NCBI GenBank assembly: GCA_002455335.1
Contig: DKKP01000319.1
Location: forward strand, 871-18,517
Reading direction: 5' to 3'
DNA: 17,647 bases
Source: Anaerolineales bacterium UBA6663
GTDB taxonomy: Bacteria; Chloroflexota; Anaerolineae; Anaerolineales; UBA6663
The number at the start of each line of letters is the position of its first letter. The stretch's first letter is position 1. The translations under genes were made by a program, and so were the position numbers. Below are positions 1 through 6,414 of the stretch, piece after piece. A model generated the notes under the pieces. That model made no database searches. It had not been told where the DNA came from and worked only from the letters and a program-made list of their open reading frames with translations.

Positions 1-20
1 GCGAGGACAGCTGTCCTCGC
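1..20. terminator. Perfect 20-bp palindrome downstream of the LacI gene (possible terminator stem)
   Basis: These bases form a perfect palindrome, with each 10-base half the reverse complement of the other. It starts 25 bases beyond the stop codon of the minus-strand regulator gene, where a minus-strand terminator would lie. The window edge cuts off whatever follows, so a T-tract cannot be checked. It could equally be a protein-binding site. Confidence 0.35.
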
Positions 21-45
21 CCTTTACTCGTTAAGACGCTTGCGC

Positions 46-1071
46 TCACGCTCGGGGCGGCGCGGTCGACCCACGCACGACAAGCTCCCCCTTGATCCGA
101 AGCCGCTGCGGCTCCGGGAGCTCGCCGGCCTCGCTGCGGGCTTCGAGGATCCGCAGCATCATGTTCGCGGCCTCTGCGCCCAGCTCACGCTTGAACTGAC
201 GGAGCGTGGTCAACGGCGGGATCAGGTACTGCGCCATCGCGATATCGTCGTACCCGGCCACCGAGATATCGAGGGGCACCGACAGCCCGGCCTCATACAG
301 CGCCGCATAGACGCCGATCGCCATGTTGTCGTTGTAGCAAAGGATGGCCGTCGGCGGTTTCGGCAGCGCCAGCAGCTTCTGCGCACCCTGCAACCCGCCG
401 GGCGGGTTGCCCTCCGGCGCCATGAGGATGCAGCACTCATCGACCTCAAGCCCCGCGGCGTGCATCTCCTCGCGAAAGCCCGTCTCGCGCTCGATTGTCG
501 TCCGGCCGCCGATGCGGTTGCCCAGATAGGCGATGCGGCTGTGGCCCAGATCGATCAGATGACGTGTAAGCAGCCGAATGCCATAATGGTCATCGTTGAA
601 GACCAGGTAGCGCGATTCAGCGGCGCCCTCGTTATTGACGATCGCGGTCGCCAGGCCGTACGACTGCAGGAGCTGGCTCTGCACCTGGCTGAACTGCGGC
701 GCACACAGGATCACGCCCTCGACCCCGCGCTGCACCATCGTCTGCACGATTTCCTTCTCGCGCTGCTCGTCGCGATGCGTGGCCGCGATGAACAGGCTGT
801 AGCCCGTGGGGTGCAGCACCTCGTCGATGCCCTGGAGCACCTCGCTCCAAAATGGGTCGTCGATGTTGCTGACGATCACGCCCAGCGCGCGGCTGCGCCG
901 GGTCTTGAGCCCGCGTGCCGAAGCATTCGGCACGTAGCCCATCGTCGCCGCAAGGCGCTTGATCTTGTCGATCGTCTCGACCGAGATCGCCGGGTGGTCG
1001 TGCAGGGCACGCGAAACGGTGGCGTGCGAGACCCCGGCCGCCTTCGCTATGTCCTTGATCGTGATCGACAT
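46..1071 (-). CDS. LacI-family transcriptional regulator
   Basis: A 341-residue DNA-binding repressor of the usual LacI/GalR length. Residues 4-24 ([20 protein letters not shown]) are the N-terminal helix-turn-helix, followed by the hinge helix near residues 48-58 ([11 protein letters not shown]). The rest is a periplasmic-binding-protein-like effector domain, with typical stretches such as [12 protein letters not shown] and a late [19 protein letters not shown] segment. The start is set by GGAG about five bases upstream and by the canonical [10 protein letters not shown] opening; the open frame runs further upstream but lies inside the isomerase gene. It is the last gene of the catabolic operon, 17 bp after the isomerase, so it probably represses that operon in response to a sugar or pathway intermediate. 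The effector cannot be told from sequence. Confidence 0.93.
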   Translation of the reverse strand: MSITIKDIAKAAGVSHATVSRALHDHPAISVETIDKIKRLAATMGYVPNASARGLKTRRSRALGVIVSNIDDPFWSEVLQGIDEVLHPTGYSLFIAATHRDEQREKEIVQTMVQRGVEGVILCAPQFSQVQSQLLQSYGLATAIVNNEGAAESRYLVFNDDHYGIRLLTRHLIDLGHSRIAYLGNRIGGRTTIERETGFREEMHAAGLEVDECCILMAPEGNPPGGLQGAQKLLALPKPPTAILCYNDNMAIGVYAALYEAGLSVPLDISVAGYDDIAMAQYLIPPLTTLRQFKRELGAEAANMMLRILEARSEAGELPEPQRLRIKGELVVRGSTAPPRA

Positions 1072-1088
1072 ACGTTCTCCGCTTCTGG

Positions 1089-1985
1089 CTAGAGTCCGAT
1101 GCTCCGCAGATAGGCGCGGTTGCGAGCCGCGCTTTCCTTGGGGGTGCCCATGCCGGGCAGCACATCTTGCTCGACCACGATCCAGCCGGCGTAACCGACC
1201 TCGCCCAGCGTCTTGAGCACGCCGGCGAAGTCGACATCCCCCTGCCCAAGCTCGCAGAACACGCCGTGCCCGACAGAGGTCGGCCCATCCCAGCCCTCGG
1301 CACGCGAACGCCGCGCGACCTCGGGCTGATGGTCTTTGAAGTGCACGTGCCAGATCCGGTCGGCGTGGGCACGCAGGCCCTCGATAGGGTCCCCGCCGGC
1401 GAAGGCCCAGTGGCCGGTATCGAAACACAGCCCCACGATCGCCGGGTCGGTCAACTCGAGCAGCCGTTGCGTCTCGGCCGGGGTCTCGACCCAGGTGCCG
1501 ATGTGATGATGGAACACCGTCCGCAGGCCGGCCTCGTCCATCACCCGTCGTGCGACGTAATTCGCGCCATCGGCGAAGACCTTCCACTGGTCAGTGGTCA
1601 TGCCCATCTCGGGCGTGATTCGCCCGGCGAACTGCGAGCGCGCGGGCACGCCGTAGGGGTCGTTGCCGAGCACGATCAGGTTCGCTGGCCCGCCGACGGT
1701 AGCCAGCTGTTTCGCCGTGCGTACGGCGTCGTCGGCGCTGGCTTTGTGCCGGCTCGGGTCGTGCAGGAAGACGCTCACCCACGAGGCCAGCAGGCTCAGC
1801 CCGCGCGAGCCCAGTTCGCGGCCGAGCACATCTGGATCCGTGGGCATGAAGCCCCAATCGCCGAGCTCGGTGCCGACGTACCCGGTTTCGCGCATCTCAT
1901 CGATCACGCGCACATAGCCGCCCCGCTCGCCCTCGATCCCCTCGATGACGCCCCACGAACACGGGGCATTGGCGATCTTGAACAT
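1089..1985 (-). CDS. Sugar phosphate isomerase/epimerase, IolE-like TIM barrel
   Basis: A 298-residue protein of the AP-endonuclease-2-like TIM-barrel superfamily, which includes inosose dehydratase IolE and various ketose epimerases. It opens [13 protein letters not shown], as IolE-type proteins do. Candidate metal-ligand segments are the acidic strand near [24 protein letters not shown] and the C-terminal IVVEQD. The length equals that of IolE. The start has a purine-rich GGAAGAGAG sequence about six bases upstream. It lies 42 bp after the semialdehyde dehydrogenase and 17 bp before the regulator, in one transcription unit. Next to an MmsA/IolA-type enzyme, a role in cyclitol or sugar catabolism (dehydration or epimerisation of a keto sugar) is reasonable. 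The exact substrate is unknown, and dedicated inosose dehydratase activity is only one option. Confidence 0.85.
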   Translation of the reverse strand: MFKIANAPCSWGVIEGIEGERGGYVRVIDEMRETGYVGTELGDWGFMPTDPDVLGRELGSRGLSLLASWVSVFLHDPSRHKASADDAVRTAKQLATVGGPANLIVLGNDPYGVPARSQFAGRITPEMGMTTDQWKVFADGANYVARRVMDEAGLRTVFHHHIGTWVETPAETQRLLELTDPAIVGLCFDTGHWAFAGGDPIEGLRAHADRIWHVHFKDHQPEVARRSRAEGWDGPTSVGHGVFCELGQGDVDFAGVLKTLGEVGYAGWIVVEQDVLPGMGTPKESAARNRAYLRSIGL

Positions 1986-2027
1986 GTGCTCTCTTCCTGG
2001 ATAGTCGCCCTTGCTGACGCCTCACGC

Positions 2028-3503
2028 CTAAAACTGCCGCGACCACTCCTTCAACCAGCGCTCGACCACGACCTTGGTTTGCGTAAAGAACTCGACCGCA
2101 TGCTTGCCCTGCCCGTGGAGCGTGCCGAAGAAGCTCTCCTTCCAGCCGCTGAACGGGAAGAACGCCATCGGGGCCGCGACGCCGATGTTGATGCCGATGT
2201 TTCCGGCCTGCGCCTCGTTGCGGAACTTGCGCGCGGCGGCGCCGCTGCCGGTGAAGACGCAGGCCATGTTGCCGTACTGGCCGTTGTTGACGAACGCGAT
2301 CGCGTCATCGACCGTGTCGAGCTCGAGCACGGTCATCACGGGCCCAAAGATCTCGGTGCGCGCGACTGTGTGCTCAGGTCGGACGCCGGCCAGGATCGTC
2401 GGCCTTAGGAAATAGCCGTCGGGGTATCCGGCAATCGTCGCCGCGCGGCCGTCGACCAGCGGCACAGCGCCCTCATCGATCCCGGTCTGGATCAGGCCCT
2501 GGATGCGCGCGCGGCTCTGTGGCGAGATGACGGGGCCCATGTGCACGCCCTGATCGAGGCCAAAACCGACCACGCGCTTCTCGGCCTCCTCGGTCAGCAC
2601 CGAACTGAAGATCTTCTCGGCGCCGGCGACCATCACGATGTTCGCGGCCGCCAGACAGCGCTGCCCGGCGTTGCCATAGACGCTGTCCATGATGATCTTG
2701 GTCGTCATCTCGACGTCGGCGTCGGGCAGGACGATCACGGGGTTCTTGGCGCCGCCCTGCGCCTGGACGCGCTTGCCCGCGGCCGAGGCGCGCGCATACA
2801 CGTGGCGCGCCACAGGCGTCGAGCCGACGAACGTGATCGCATGGATCGACGGGTGATCGAGAAGGGCGTTGACCGTCTCGTGGCTGCCATGCAACAGATT
2901 GACTACGCCCGGCGGGAAGCCGACCTGCTCGAGCAACTCGAAGACCCTGAGCACCGTGAGCGGTGTGCGCTCCGAGGGCTTGATGATCACGGTATTGCCC
3001 GTCGCCAGTGCATAGGGCATGTACCAGAACGGGATCATGCCCGGGAAGTTGAACGGGCAGATCGAGGCCACCACGCCAACCGGTTGACGGATCATGTATT
3101 CGTCGATGCCGCGCGCGATATCCTCGGAGAAGTCGCCCAGCATCAGCATGGGGATGCCGCAGGCCACCTCGACGTTCTCGATCGCGCGACGGATCTCGCC
3201 GCGTGCGTCGTCCAGGATCTTGCCGTTCTCGATCGTGATCTGGCGCGCCAGATCATCGAAGTGCTCCTCGAGCAGGGCCTTGAGCTTGAACAGGTATTGA
3301 ATGCGCTGGGTCGCCGGCGTGCGTCGCCAGCTCTCGAACGCGCGCGCCGCGGCCTGGGCAACGGCGTCGACCTCTTCGGGGGTCGAGAACGGCGTCACCG
3401 CGATCACCTCGTTGCTGGCCGGGTTACGAACCTCAAGGCTCCCGGCCCCGTTCGACACGCGCCAGGCGCCATCCACGAAGTTGCTCAAGCGTTCGCTGGT
3501 CAT
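2028..3503 (-). CDS. mmsA: CoA-acylating methylmalonate/malonate-semialdehyde dehydrogenase
   Basis: A 491-residue aldehyde dehydrogenase of the MmsA/IolA subfamily, which oxidises (methyl)malonate semialdehyde with NAD+ and CoA to propionyl-CoA or acetyl-CoA plus CO2. The nucleophile is Cys283 in [11 protein letters not shown]. Asn152 lies in PFNFPG and the cofactor lysine at about 175 in IIKPSE. The usual catalytic Glu is absent: the segment reads GGAKN, as expected for the hydrolysis-free CoA-dependent subfamily. The C-terminal [20 protein letters not shown] block is diagnostic of the family. The start is at MTSERLSNF, preceded by AAGAGGAG at good spacing; a longer open frame adds 16 residues with no ribosome site. 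It sits between the transaldolase and isomerase genes, with a long hairpin just upstream. Confidence 0.93.
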   Translation of the reverse strand: MTSERLSNFVDGAWRVSNGAGSLEVRNPASNEVIAVTPFSTPEEVDAVAQAAARAFESWRRTPATQRIQYLFKLKALLEEHFDDLARQITIENGKILDDARGEIRRAIENVEVACGIPMLMLGDFSEDIARGIDEYMIRQPVGVVASICPFNFPGMIPFWYMPYALATGNTVIIKPSERTPLTVLRVFELLEQVGFPPGVVNLLHGSHETVNALLDHPSIHAITFVGSTPVARHVYARASAAGKRVQAQGGAKNPVIVLPDADVEMTTKIIMDSVYGNAGQRCLAAANIVMVAGAEKIFSSVLTEEAEKRVVGFGLDQGVHMGPVISPQSRARIQGLIQTGIDEGAVPLVDGRAATIAGYPDGYFLRPTILAGVRPEHTVARTEIFGPVMTVLELDTVDDAIAFVNNGQYGNMACVFTGSGAAARKFRNEAQAGNIGINIGVAAPMAFFPFSGWKESFFGTLHGQGKHAVEFFTQTKVVVERWLKEWSRQF

Positions 3504-3522
3504 GCGGTATCTCCTCTTGACG

Positions 3523-3566
3523 ATGATGCGTTGAGGGGCGGCTCGAGCCACCCCTCAACGCATCAT
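3523..3566 (-). repeat. 44-bp near-perfect palindrome between transaldolase and mmsA
   Basis: Two 22-base arms meet with no loop. The only irregularity is 3539 against 3550, which is C/A on the plus strand but a G.U wobble in the minus-strand transcript, so the RNA made from this operon can pair throughout. It starts five bases after the transaldolase stop and ends before the mmsA ribosome site. No T-tract follows on the minus strand, so it is more likely an intercistronic stability, processing or pause hairpin than a terminator. The centre is TCGA within ggctcgagcc, so binding by the LacI-type regulator is an alternative. Confidence 0.75.
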
Positions 3567-3570
3567 AACC

Positions 3571-4656
3571 TCACTTCCCGTCCGGGTTCGGCAGCATTGC
3601 ATCGCGCACCACGGCGGTCAGGTCGCGGTACGAAGCGATGAAGGCGCGCAGCGTGCGGACCGTCGGGCCAAAGGCGTCGAACTCGGCCACGGTCATGCCG
3701 TCCGGTTCATAGGCCCGTCTGAAGTCCGGGAACTTCGCCAGCAGCGTCTCGATCACGCCGTCCGGCACTGGGTTGGCGATGCGCTCCGTGACTGCCACAT
3801 CCGAGGCGTTGAACAGCAGTTGCCATTCGTGCGGGATCGTCAACACCACGTCGCCGCCGATCAGCTCCGACCAGTGGAGGTGGTGGCGGTACGCGGCGGC
3901 CAGCAGCCGCGCGCGGTAGCCGCGCTCTCGAAAGATCGGATACGCGCGCTTGAAGGCCGCCACGCCTGCCCAATCGGACACGCCGGGCGCGACCACGATC
4001 CTGTCGCGCTTCTCGAGCACGTGCATCCAGTCGTCGAGCCGGCCGATCATCATCGTGCAGACCGGGGTCATCTCGGCCGTGCTCAGCCCTTCGGCCTCGC
4101 GGCGCTTCAGGCCACGCTCGACCGCCTCGGCCACCGCGAGGGCCTGCGGCACAGAGAAGCTCACCGTGGCGTTGATGTTGACGCCGCGATAGGTCGTCTC
4201 CTCGATGGCCCTGACCCCGGCCGCCGTCACCGGGATCTTGACCTGCATGTTCGGCGCCAGCGTCGCGAAGTGCACGGCCTGCGTCGTGATCGCCTCGGCG
4301 TCGCGGTAGAACGTCGGGTTGGTCTGGATCGACAGCCGGCCCTTGCGCCCACCCTCGCGCTCGAAGACCGGCCTGAGCAGCTCGGCGCCCTTGACCGCCA
4401 TCTCTTCGATCAACTTCCAGGCCGCCTGATCTTCGGTCCACGTGGCATTCTCGGCGATGATCTGGCTGATGCGGTCCTTCCAGAGGTGGCCCTCCTTCTT
4501 GAGCACCGCGAGCACGATCGTGGGGTTGGTCGTCGCCCCCACCGCCCCATGCGCGATCGCGTAGGTGAGCTCCTCGATCGAACACGAGTCGTTCCAGTAA
4601 TCGGTGGCCGTTGTGCTCACGGTCTGGTGGAGGGGGGAAAGATGCGCAGGGGACAT
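3571..4656 (-). CDS. Transaldolase-family protein with atypical active site
   Basis: A 361-residue class I (Schiff-base) transaldolase-family enzyme. The family signature is GATTNPTIVLAVL (Asn44); the Schiff-base lysine is Lys140 in MQVKIPVTAAG; GVNINATVSFSVPQAL holds the Asn/Thr after it; IGRLDDW and AAYRHH match the phosphate-binding arginine segments. Aligning by eye to E. coli TalB, the catalytic Glu96 is Gln111 here, and the Ser-Pro-Phe around residue 178 reads Thr-Met-Met. Gln at the Glu96 position is what fructose-6-phosphate aldolase has. The start is placed at 4656 rather than the ATG at 4662, because GAGGAG directly abuts the upstream ATG but lies six bases before this one. It is the first gene of the operon. 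Its substrate is probably a pathway sugar phosphate rather than pentose-phosphate intermediates (inference). Confidence 0.85.
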   Translation of the reverse strand: MSPAHLSPLHQTVSTTATDYWNDSCSIEELTYAIAHGAVGATTNPTIVLAVLKKEGHLWKDRISQIIAENATWTEDQAAWKLIEEMAVKGAELLRPVFEREGGRKGRLSIQTNPTFYRDAEAITTQAVHFATLAPNMQVKIPVTAAGVRAIEETTYRGVNINATVSFSVPQALAVAEAVERGLKRREAEGLSTAEMTPVCTMMIGRLDDWMHVLEKRDRIVVAPGVSDWAGVAAFKRAYPIFRERGYRARLLAAAYRHHLHWSELIGGDVVLTIPHEWQLLFNASDVAVTERIANPVPDGVIETLLAKFPDFRRAYEPDGMTVAEFDAFGPTVRTLRAFIASYRDLTAVVRDAMLPNPDGK

Positions 4657-4776
4657 CGTCATCTCCTCGCTGATCGGCGCAGCCCTGTATGTCGCGCCAA
4701 TCGCTGGTGCCCGGTGTCGGATCGATCAGCTACACCCGTATTTGTCTTTATGCACACGATTGCGTTCAGTTTGGGC

Positions 4777-4806
4777 ATTATAGGGTGGCTTTCGTCAGCC
4801 TGTCAA
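4777..4806 (-). promoter_or_regulatory. Consensus sigma-70 promoter of the catabolic operon
   Basis: On the minus strand TTGACA (4806-4801) and TATAAT (4782-4777) are separated by 18 bp; both hexamers match the consensus exactly. Transcription would begin near 4770, giving a leader of about 115 nt before the transaldolase start at 4656. No clear LacI-type operator was found over the core promoter. The leader holds an imperfect dyad around gatcgatc (4720-4727) flanked by ggtgt/acacc. Confidence 0.8.
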
Positions 4807-4819
4807 GGAGCGACCCTCG

Positions 4820-4870
4820 CAGGGTGGGAGGCGCGGCTGGGGCTCCGCGCTGGCCGCGCCTCTCACCCTG
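4820..4870. repeat. 18-bp-stem inverted repeat in the divergent control region
   Basis: Arms 4820-4837 and 4853-4870 pair over 18 positions around a 15-nt loop, with a single irregularity at 4827/4863 (G.U if read on the plus strand). It lies just upstream of the minus promoter -35 and about 60 bp upstream of the plus promoter. No T-tract follows on either side, so it is not a standard terminator. It may be a regulator site or a small repeat element. Confidence 0.6.
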
Positions 4871-4932
4871 CTAACCTCAACCGCATCTTGATCGACAGAC
4901 GCCGAGACACGAGGTCAGTCTAATATTGACTC

Positions 4933-4962
4933 TTGACGAACCAAACGCTCGCGTGCTATCTT
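4933..4962 (+). promoter_or_regulatory. Extended -10 promoter for the ABC/GNAT operon leader
   Basis: TTGACG (4933-4938) and TATCTT (4957-4962) are 18 bp apart, with TGC immediately before the -10 forming an extended -10 element. A second TTGACT lies just upstream at 4926-4931. Transcription would start near 4969, about 265 nt before the first large gene of the plus-strand operon. Confidence 0.6.
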
Positions 4963-5013
4963 GATCGGACTGGCTGGTAACAGTCAGAATCTTCAGAAAG
5001 GCTGGCGCAATCG

Positions 5014-5100
5014 ATGTTGATCTCCCGCAAGTTCGTTACCGCGCGTGCGATCACTGGCAACAGTGGTCCCGCCTTGTCGTATTGCGCCTGCTGCCCTTGA
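5014..5100 (+). CDS. 28-residue mini-ORF, possible regulatory leader peptide
   Basis: A short open frame starting ATG TTG ATC and ending with codons for Ser-Tyr-Cys-Ala-Cys-Cys-Pro and then TGA. An AAAGG sequence lies about 13 bases upstream, which is a weak ribosome site. It sits between a promoter and two terminators, where leader peptides of attenuators are found. Clustered Cys codons (three of the last five) and a Pro codon right before the stop are features seen in ribosome-stalling or cysteine-sensing leader peptides. A small exported or modified peptide is possible given the ABC transporter downstream, but no modifying enzyme of a known peptide class is present. The same bases can fold into a GNRA hairpin, so the region may instead be purely structural RNA. 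Confidence 0.4.
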   Translation: MLISRKFVTARAITGNSGPALSYCACCP

Positions 5101-5124
5101 AGTCGTAGCCTAGTCGCTGCTTCA

Positions 5125-5160
5125 GGCCGTGGGTGCAAGGTGCCCACGGCCTTTTTGTTT
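5125..5160 (+). terminator. Intrinsic terminator T1 in the leader
   Basis: A 9-bp GC-rich stem (ggccgtggg at 5125-5133 with cccacggcc at 5143-5151) with a 9-nt loop is followed by TTTTTGTTT. It lies 24 bases after the mini-ORF stop and 75 bases before the ABC ATPase start, so it would end transcription before the operon unless bypassed. Confidence 0.85.
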
Positions 5161-5169
5161 CCTGCGCCG

Positions 5170-5207
5170 ACGCCGTGGCCACTACTGTGCCCACGGCGTT
5201 TTTTGTT
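5170..5207 (+). terminator. Intrinsic terminator T2 in the leader
   Basis: A 9-bp stem (acgccgtgg at 5170-5178 with ccacggcgt at 5191-5199) with a 12-nt loop is followed by a run of six T and then GTT. Its arms resemble those of T1, so arms of the two hairpins can cross-pair. It ends 28 bases before the ABC ATPase start. Confidence 0.82.
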
Positions 5208-5235
5208 CGTCCGACTGTCGGTTGAGGAGAAGCTC

Positions 5236-6072
5236 ATGCCCGCTCAAACCTGCGCCCTGCCCGATCCGGATGTCGCCGTCCGGATCCACCAGGCACTCAA
5301 AACCTTTGGCGACTCAGGCTGGCGCTGGCCTGCCGGCCCGCGCGCCGCGACGAAGGTCGCTGTCGACCATGTGTCGCTCGACATCCAGCGCGGCGAGATC
5401 TTCGGCGTGCTCGGCCCGAACGGCAGCGGCAAGTCGACGCTGATCCGCCTGATCTCGACGCTGCTGCTGCCCGATGGCGGCGACGTCAAGGTCTTTGGCC
5501 ACGACGTGGTCAACGAGGCGCGCCGGGTTCAGACGCTGATCAACCGGGTCTCGGTCGAGGCCAGCTTCTTCAAGAAGCTTTCGCCGCTCGAGAACCTGAT
5601 GTACGGCGCCCGGCTCTATGGGCTGGGTGCGGCCGAGGCGCGTTCGAATGCGCGCCGTATCTTGACCCGCCTGGGCCTTGAGCCAGCCGTGCTCGAGCAG
5701 CCGATGGAGGAGATGAGCCGCGGCATGCAGCAGAAGGTCGCGATCGCGCGCGCCTTTCTGAGCAGCCCGATCCTGCTCCTGCTCGACGAGCCGACGACCG
5801 GCCTCGACCCGCGCTCGAAGCGCGAGGTGCAGGCCTTCGTCCGCGAACTGCGCGACACGCACGATGCGACTGTCCTGCTCACGACGCACGACATGGTCGA
5901 AGCGGAGGCGCTGTGCGATCGCGTGGCGATCATCCATGGCGGCCGGATCGTGGCGCTCGATACGCCCACGGCCCTCAAGACGGCGGCGCCGCGTCTGAAT
6001 GGTCACGCGCCGACGCTCGAAGACGTGTTCCTCTCGCTGACCGGCGCCAAGCTGGTCGAGGAACCGGTATAG
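5236..6072 (+). CDS. ABC transporter ATP-binding protein (ABC-2 / drug-export type)
   Basis: A 278-residue ATPase subunit that would power the ABC-2 permease encoded at 7684-8511. Walker A is GPNGSGKST (60-68), the signature is SRGMQ (161-165) in place of LSGGQ, Walker B ends LLLDEPTTGLDP (181-192), and the switch histidine is His218. The signature variant is common in exporters of the DrrA/CcmA group. The Q-loop glutamine appears to be Glu108 (VSVEASFFKKLS). The first 40 residues are less conserved. The start at MPAQTC is fixed by GAGGAG six bases upstream; the open frame extends back through both terminators without a ribosome site. It is the first large gene behind the attenuator-like leader. 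The substrate is unknown. Confidence 0.92.
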   Translation: MPAQTCALPDPDVAVRIHQALKTFGDSGWRWPAGPRAATKVAVDHVSLDIQRGEIFGVLGPNGSGKSTLIRLISTLLLPDGGDVKVFGHDVVNEARRVQTLINRVSVEASFFKKLSPLENLMYGARLYGLGAAEARSNARRILTRLGLEPAVLEQPMEEMSRGMQQKVAIARAFLSSPILLLLDEPTTGLDPRSKREVQAFVRELRDTHDATVLLTTHDMVEAEALCDRVAIIHGGRIVALDTPTALKTAAPRLNGHAPTLEDVFLSLTGAKLVEEPV

Positions 6073-6086
6073 CCGCGCCCGAATCG

Positions 6087-6104
6087 GCGCCCACCTGTGG
6101 GCGC
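6087..6104 (+). repeat. Short hairpin after the ABC ATPase gene
   Basis: Perfect 8-bp arms, gcgcccac and gtgggcgc, are separated by two bases, 14 bases after the ATPase stop codon. Only three T follow, so any termination would be weak. It is better read as an intercistronic hairpin, possibly reducing expression of downstream genes. Confidence 0.45.
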
Positions 6105-6133
6105 GGTTTCCAGGCCGGCCAGGGAAGTAGAAG

Positions 6134-6337
6134 ATGAATTACACGTTCACCATCCTGACGGATGAGCCGCACTCGACGGCTCCGCGTGAACCTCAGGCCA
6201 TGGCCGGCCGCACTGTTCAGCCAATGCCCGCCAGCGAGGCGACCGTCTCGGTCACGCGGGCCCATCGGCAGCTGGCTCAGTTCCTGTCGCTGTTTCGACG
6301 CCCGTCAAAGCCGAAGCGCGGGCTGGGACCGATCTGA
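6134..6337 (+). CDS. Hypothetical small protein (67 residues)
   Basis: An open frame beginning MNYTFTILTDE, with AGGGA eight bases before the ATG and codon use similar to its neighbours. The middle is Ala/Pro/Thr-rich and the C-terminus is basic (LFRRPSKPKRGLGPI). It has no Cys, no clear signal peptide and no membrane segment. I do not recognise a family. It lies between the ABC ATPase and the first GNAT gene in the same direction. It may be a real small protein, possibly related to the transporter or acetyltransferases, or a chance frame in a 342-bp gap. Confidence 0.4.
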   Translation: MNYTFTILTDEPHSTAPREPQAMAGRTVQPMPASEATVSVTRAHRQLAQFLSLFRRPSKPKRGLGPI

Positions 6338-6358
6338 GGCAATCAAAAGACGCGCGCA

Positions 6359-6405
6359 ACCACAAGGGCGTCGCGGGCCATGGCCTGCGGCGCCCACCAC
6401 AAGGG
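6359..6405 (+). repeat. 30-bp hairpin overlapped by 10-bp direct repeats
   Basis: Arms 6366-6379 and 6382-6395 pair over 14 positions around a 2-base centre; the two departures from perfection are both G.U pairs in plus-strand RNA. The 10-base direct repeat accacaaggg (6359-6368 and 6396-6405) overlaps the left arm and abuts the right. The second copy supplies the AAGGG ribosome site of the next gene. It may be a transcript hairpin that affects translation of that gene, or the remnant of a small insertion. Confidence 0.55.
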
Positions 6406-6414
6406 TTATCTGAG

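Larger units (their letters stand above)
4969..5235 (+). promoter_or_regulatory. Structured leader / candidate attenuator
   Basis: The predicted leader contains, in order: a long-range 6-bp pairing (4976-4981 with 5035-5040); the 28-codon mini-ORF at 5014-5100; an 8-bp stem closed by a GCAA (GNRA) tetraloop at 5049-5068; two intrinsic terminators (5125-5160 and 5170-5207); and then the ABC ATPase ribosome site GAGGAG. Both terminators lie between the promoter and the operon they would block, as in attenuation. No known riboswitch class was recognised. A stand-alone small RNA ending at the first terminator is the main alternative. The first base is an estimated transcription start. Confidence 0.5.

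Noticed and set aside
1072..1587. Open frame upstream of the LacI start, making a 513-residue protein
   Set aside because: It overlaps the isomerase gene in another frame, and the LacI helix-turn-helix starts at 1071 with its own ribosome site. The upstream part has arginine-rich shadow composition.
1167..3641. Long plus-strand open frames opposite the catabolic genes
   Set aside because: They lie antisense to well-supported genes, have Arg/His/Asp-rich compositions typical of GC-rich shadows, and show no family motifs.
46..4656. Sulfoquinovose (sulfo-transaldolase) pathway
   Set aside because: Transaldolase plus isomerase plus aldehyde dehydrogenase fits on the surface, but the dehydrogenase has the full MmsA/IolA C-terminal block, and no sulfosugar glycosidase or sulfonate transporter is present.
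4713..4736. LacI operator around gatcgatc in the catabolic operon leader
   Set aside because: The inner dyad and the outer ggtgt/acacc arms have different centres, so the symmetry is imperfect, and it lies about 35-55 nt into the transcript. Too weak to call.
5061..5073. Resemblance to a T-box core (GGTGGTACCGCG-like)
   Set aside because: About nine of twelve bases match, but the sequence is better explained by the GNRA hairpin. No specifier stem is visible in the short upstream part, and the terminators do not pair with it.
5140..5235. Upstream in-frame extension of the ABC ATPase
   Set aside because: It would translate through both terminators and has no ribosome site. GAGGAG six bases before 5236 sets the start.
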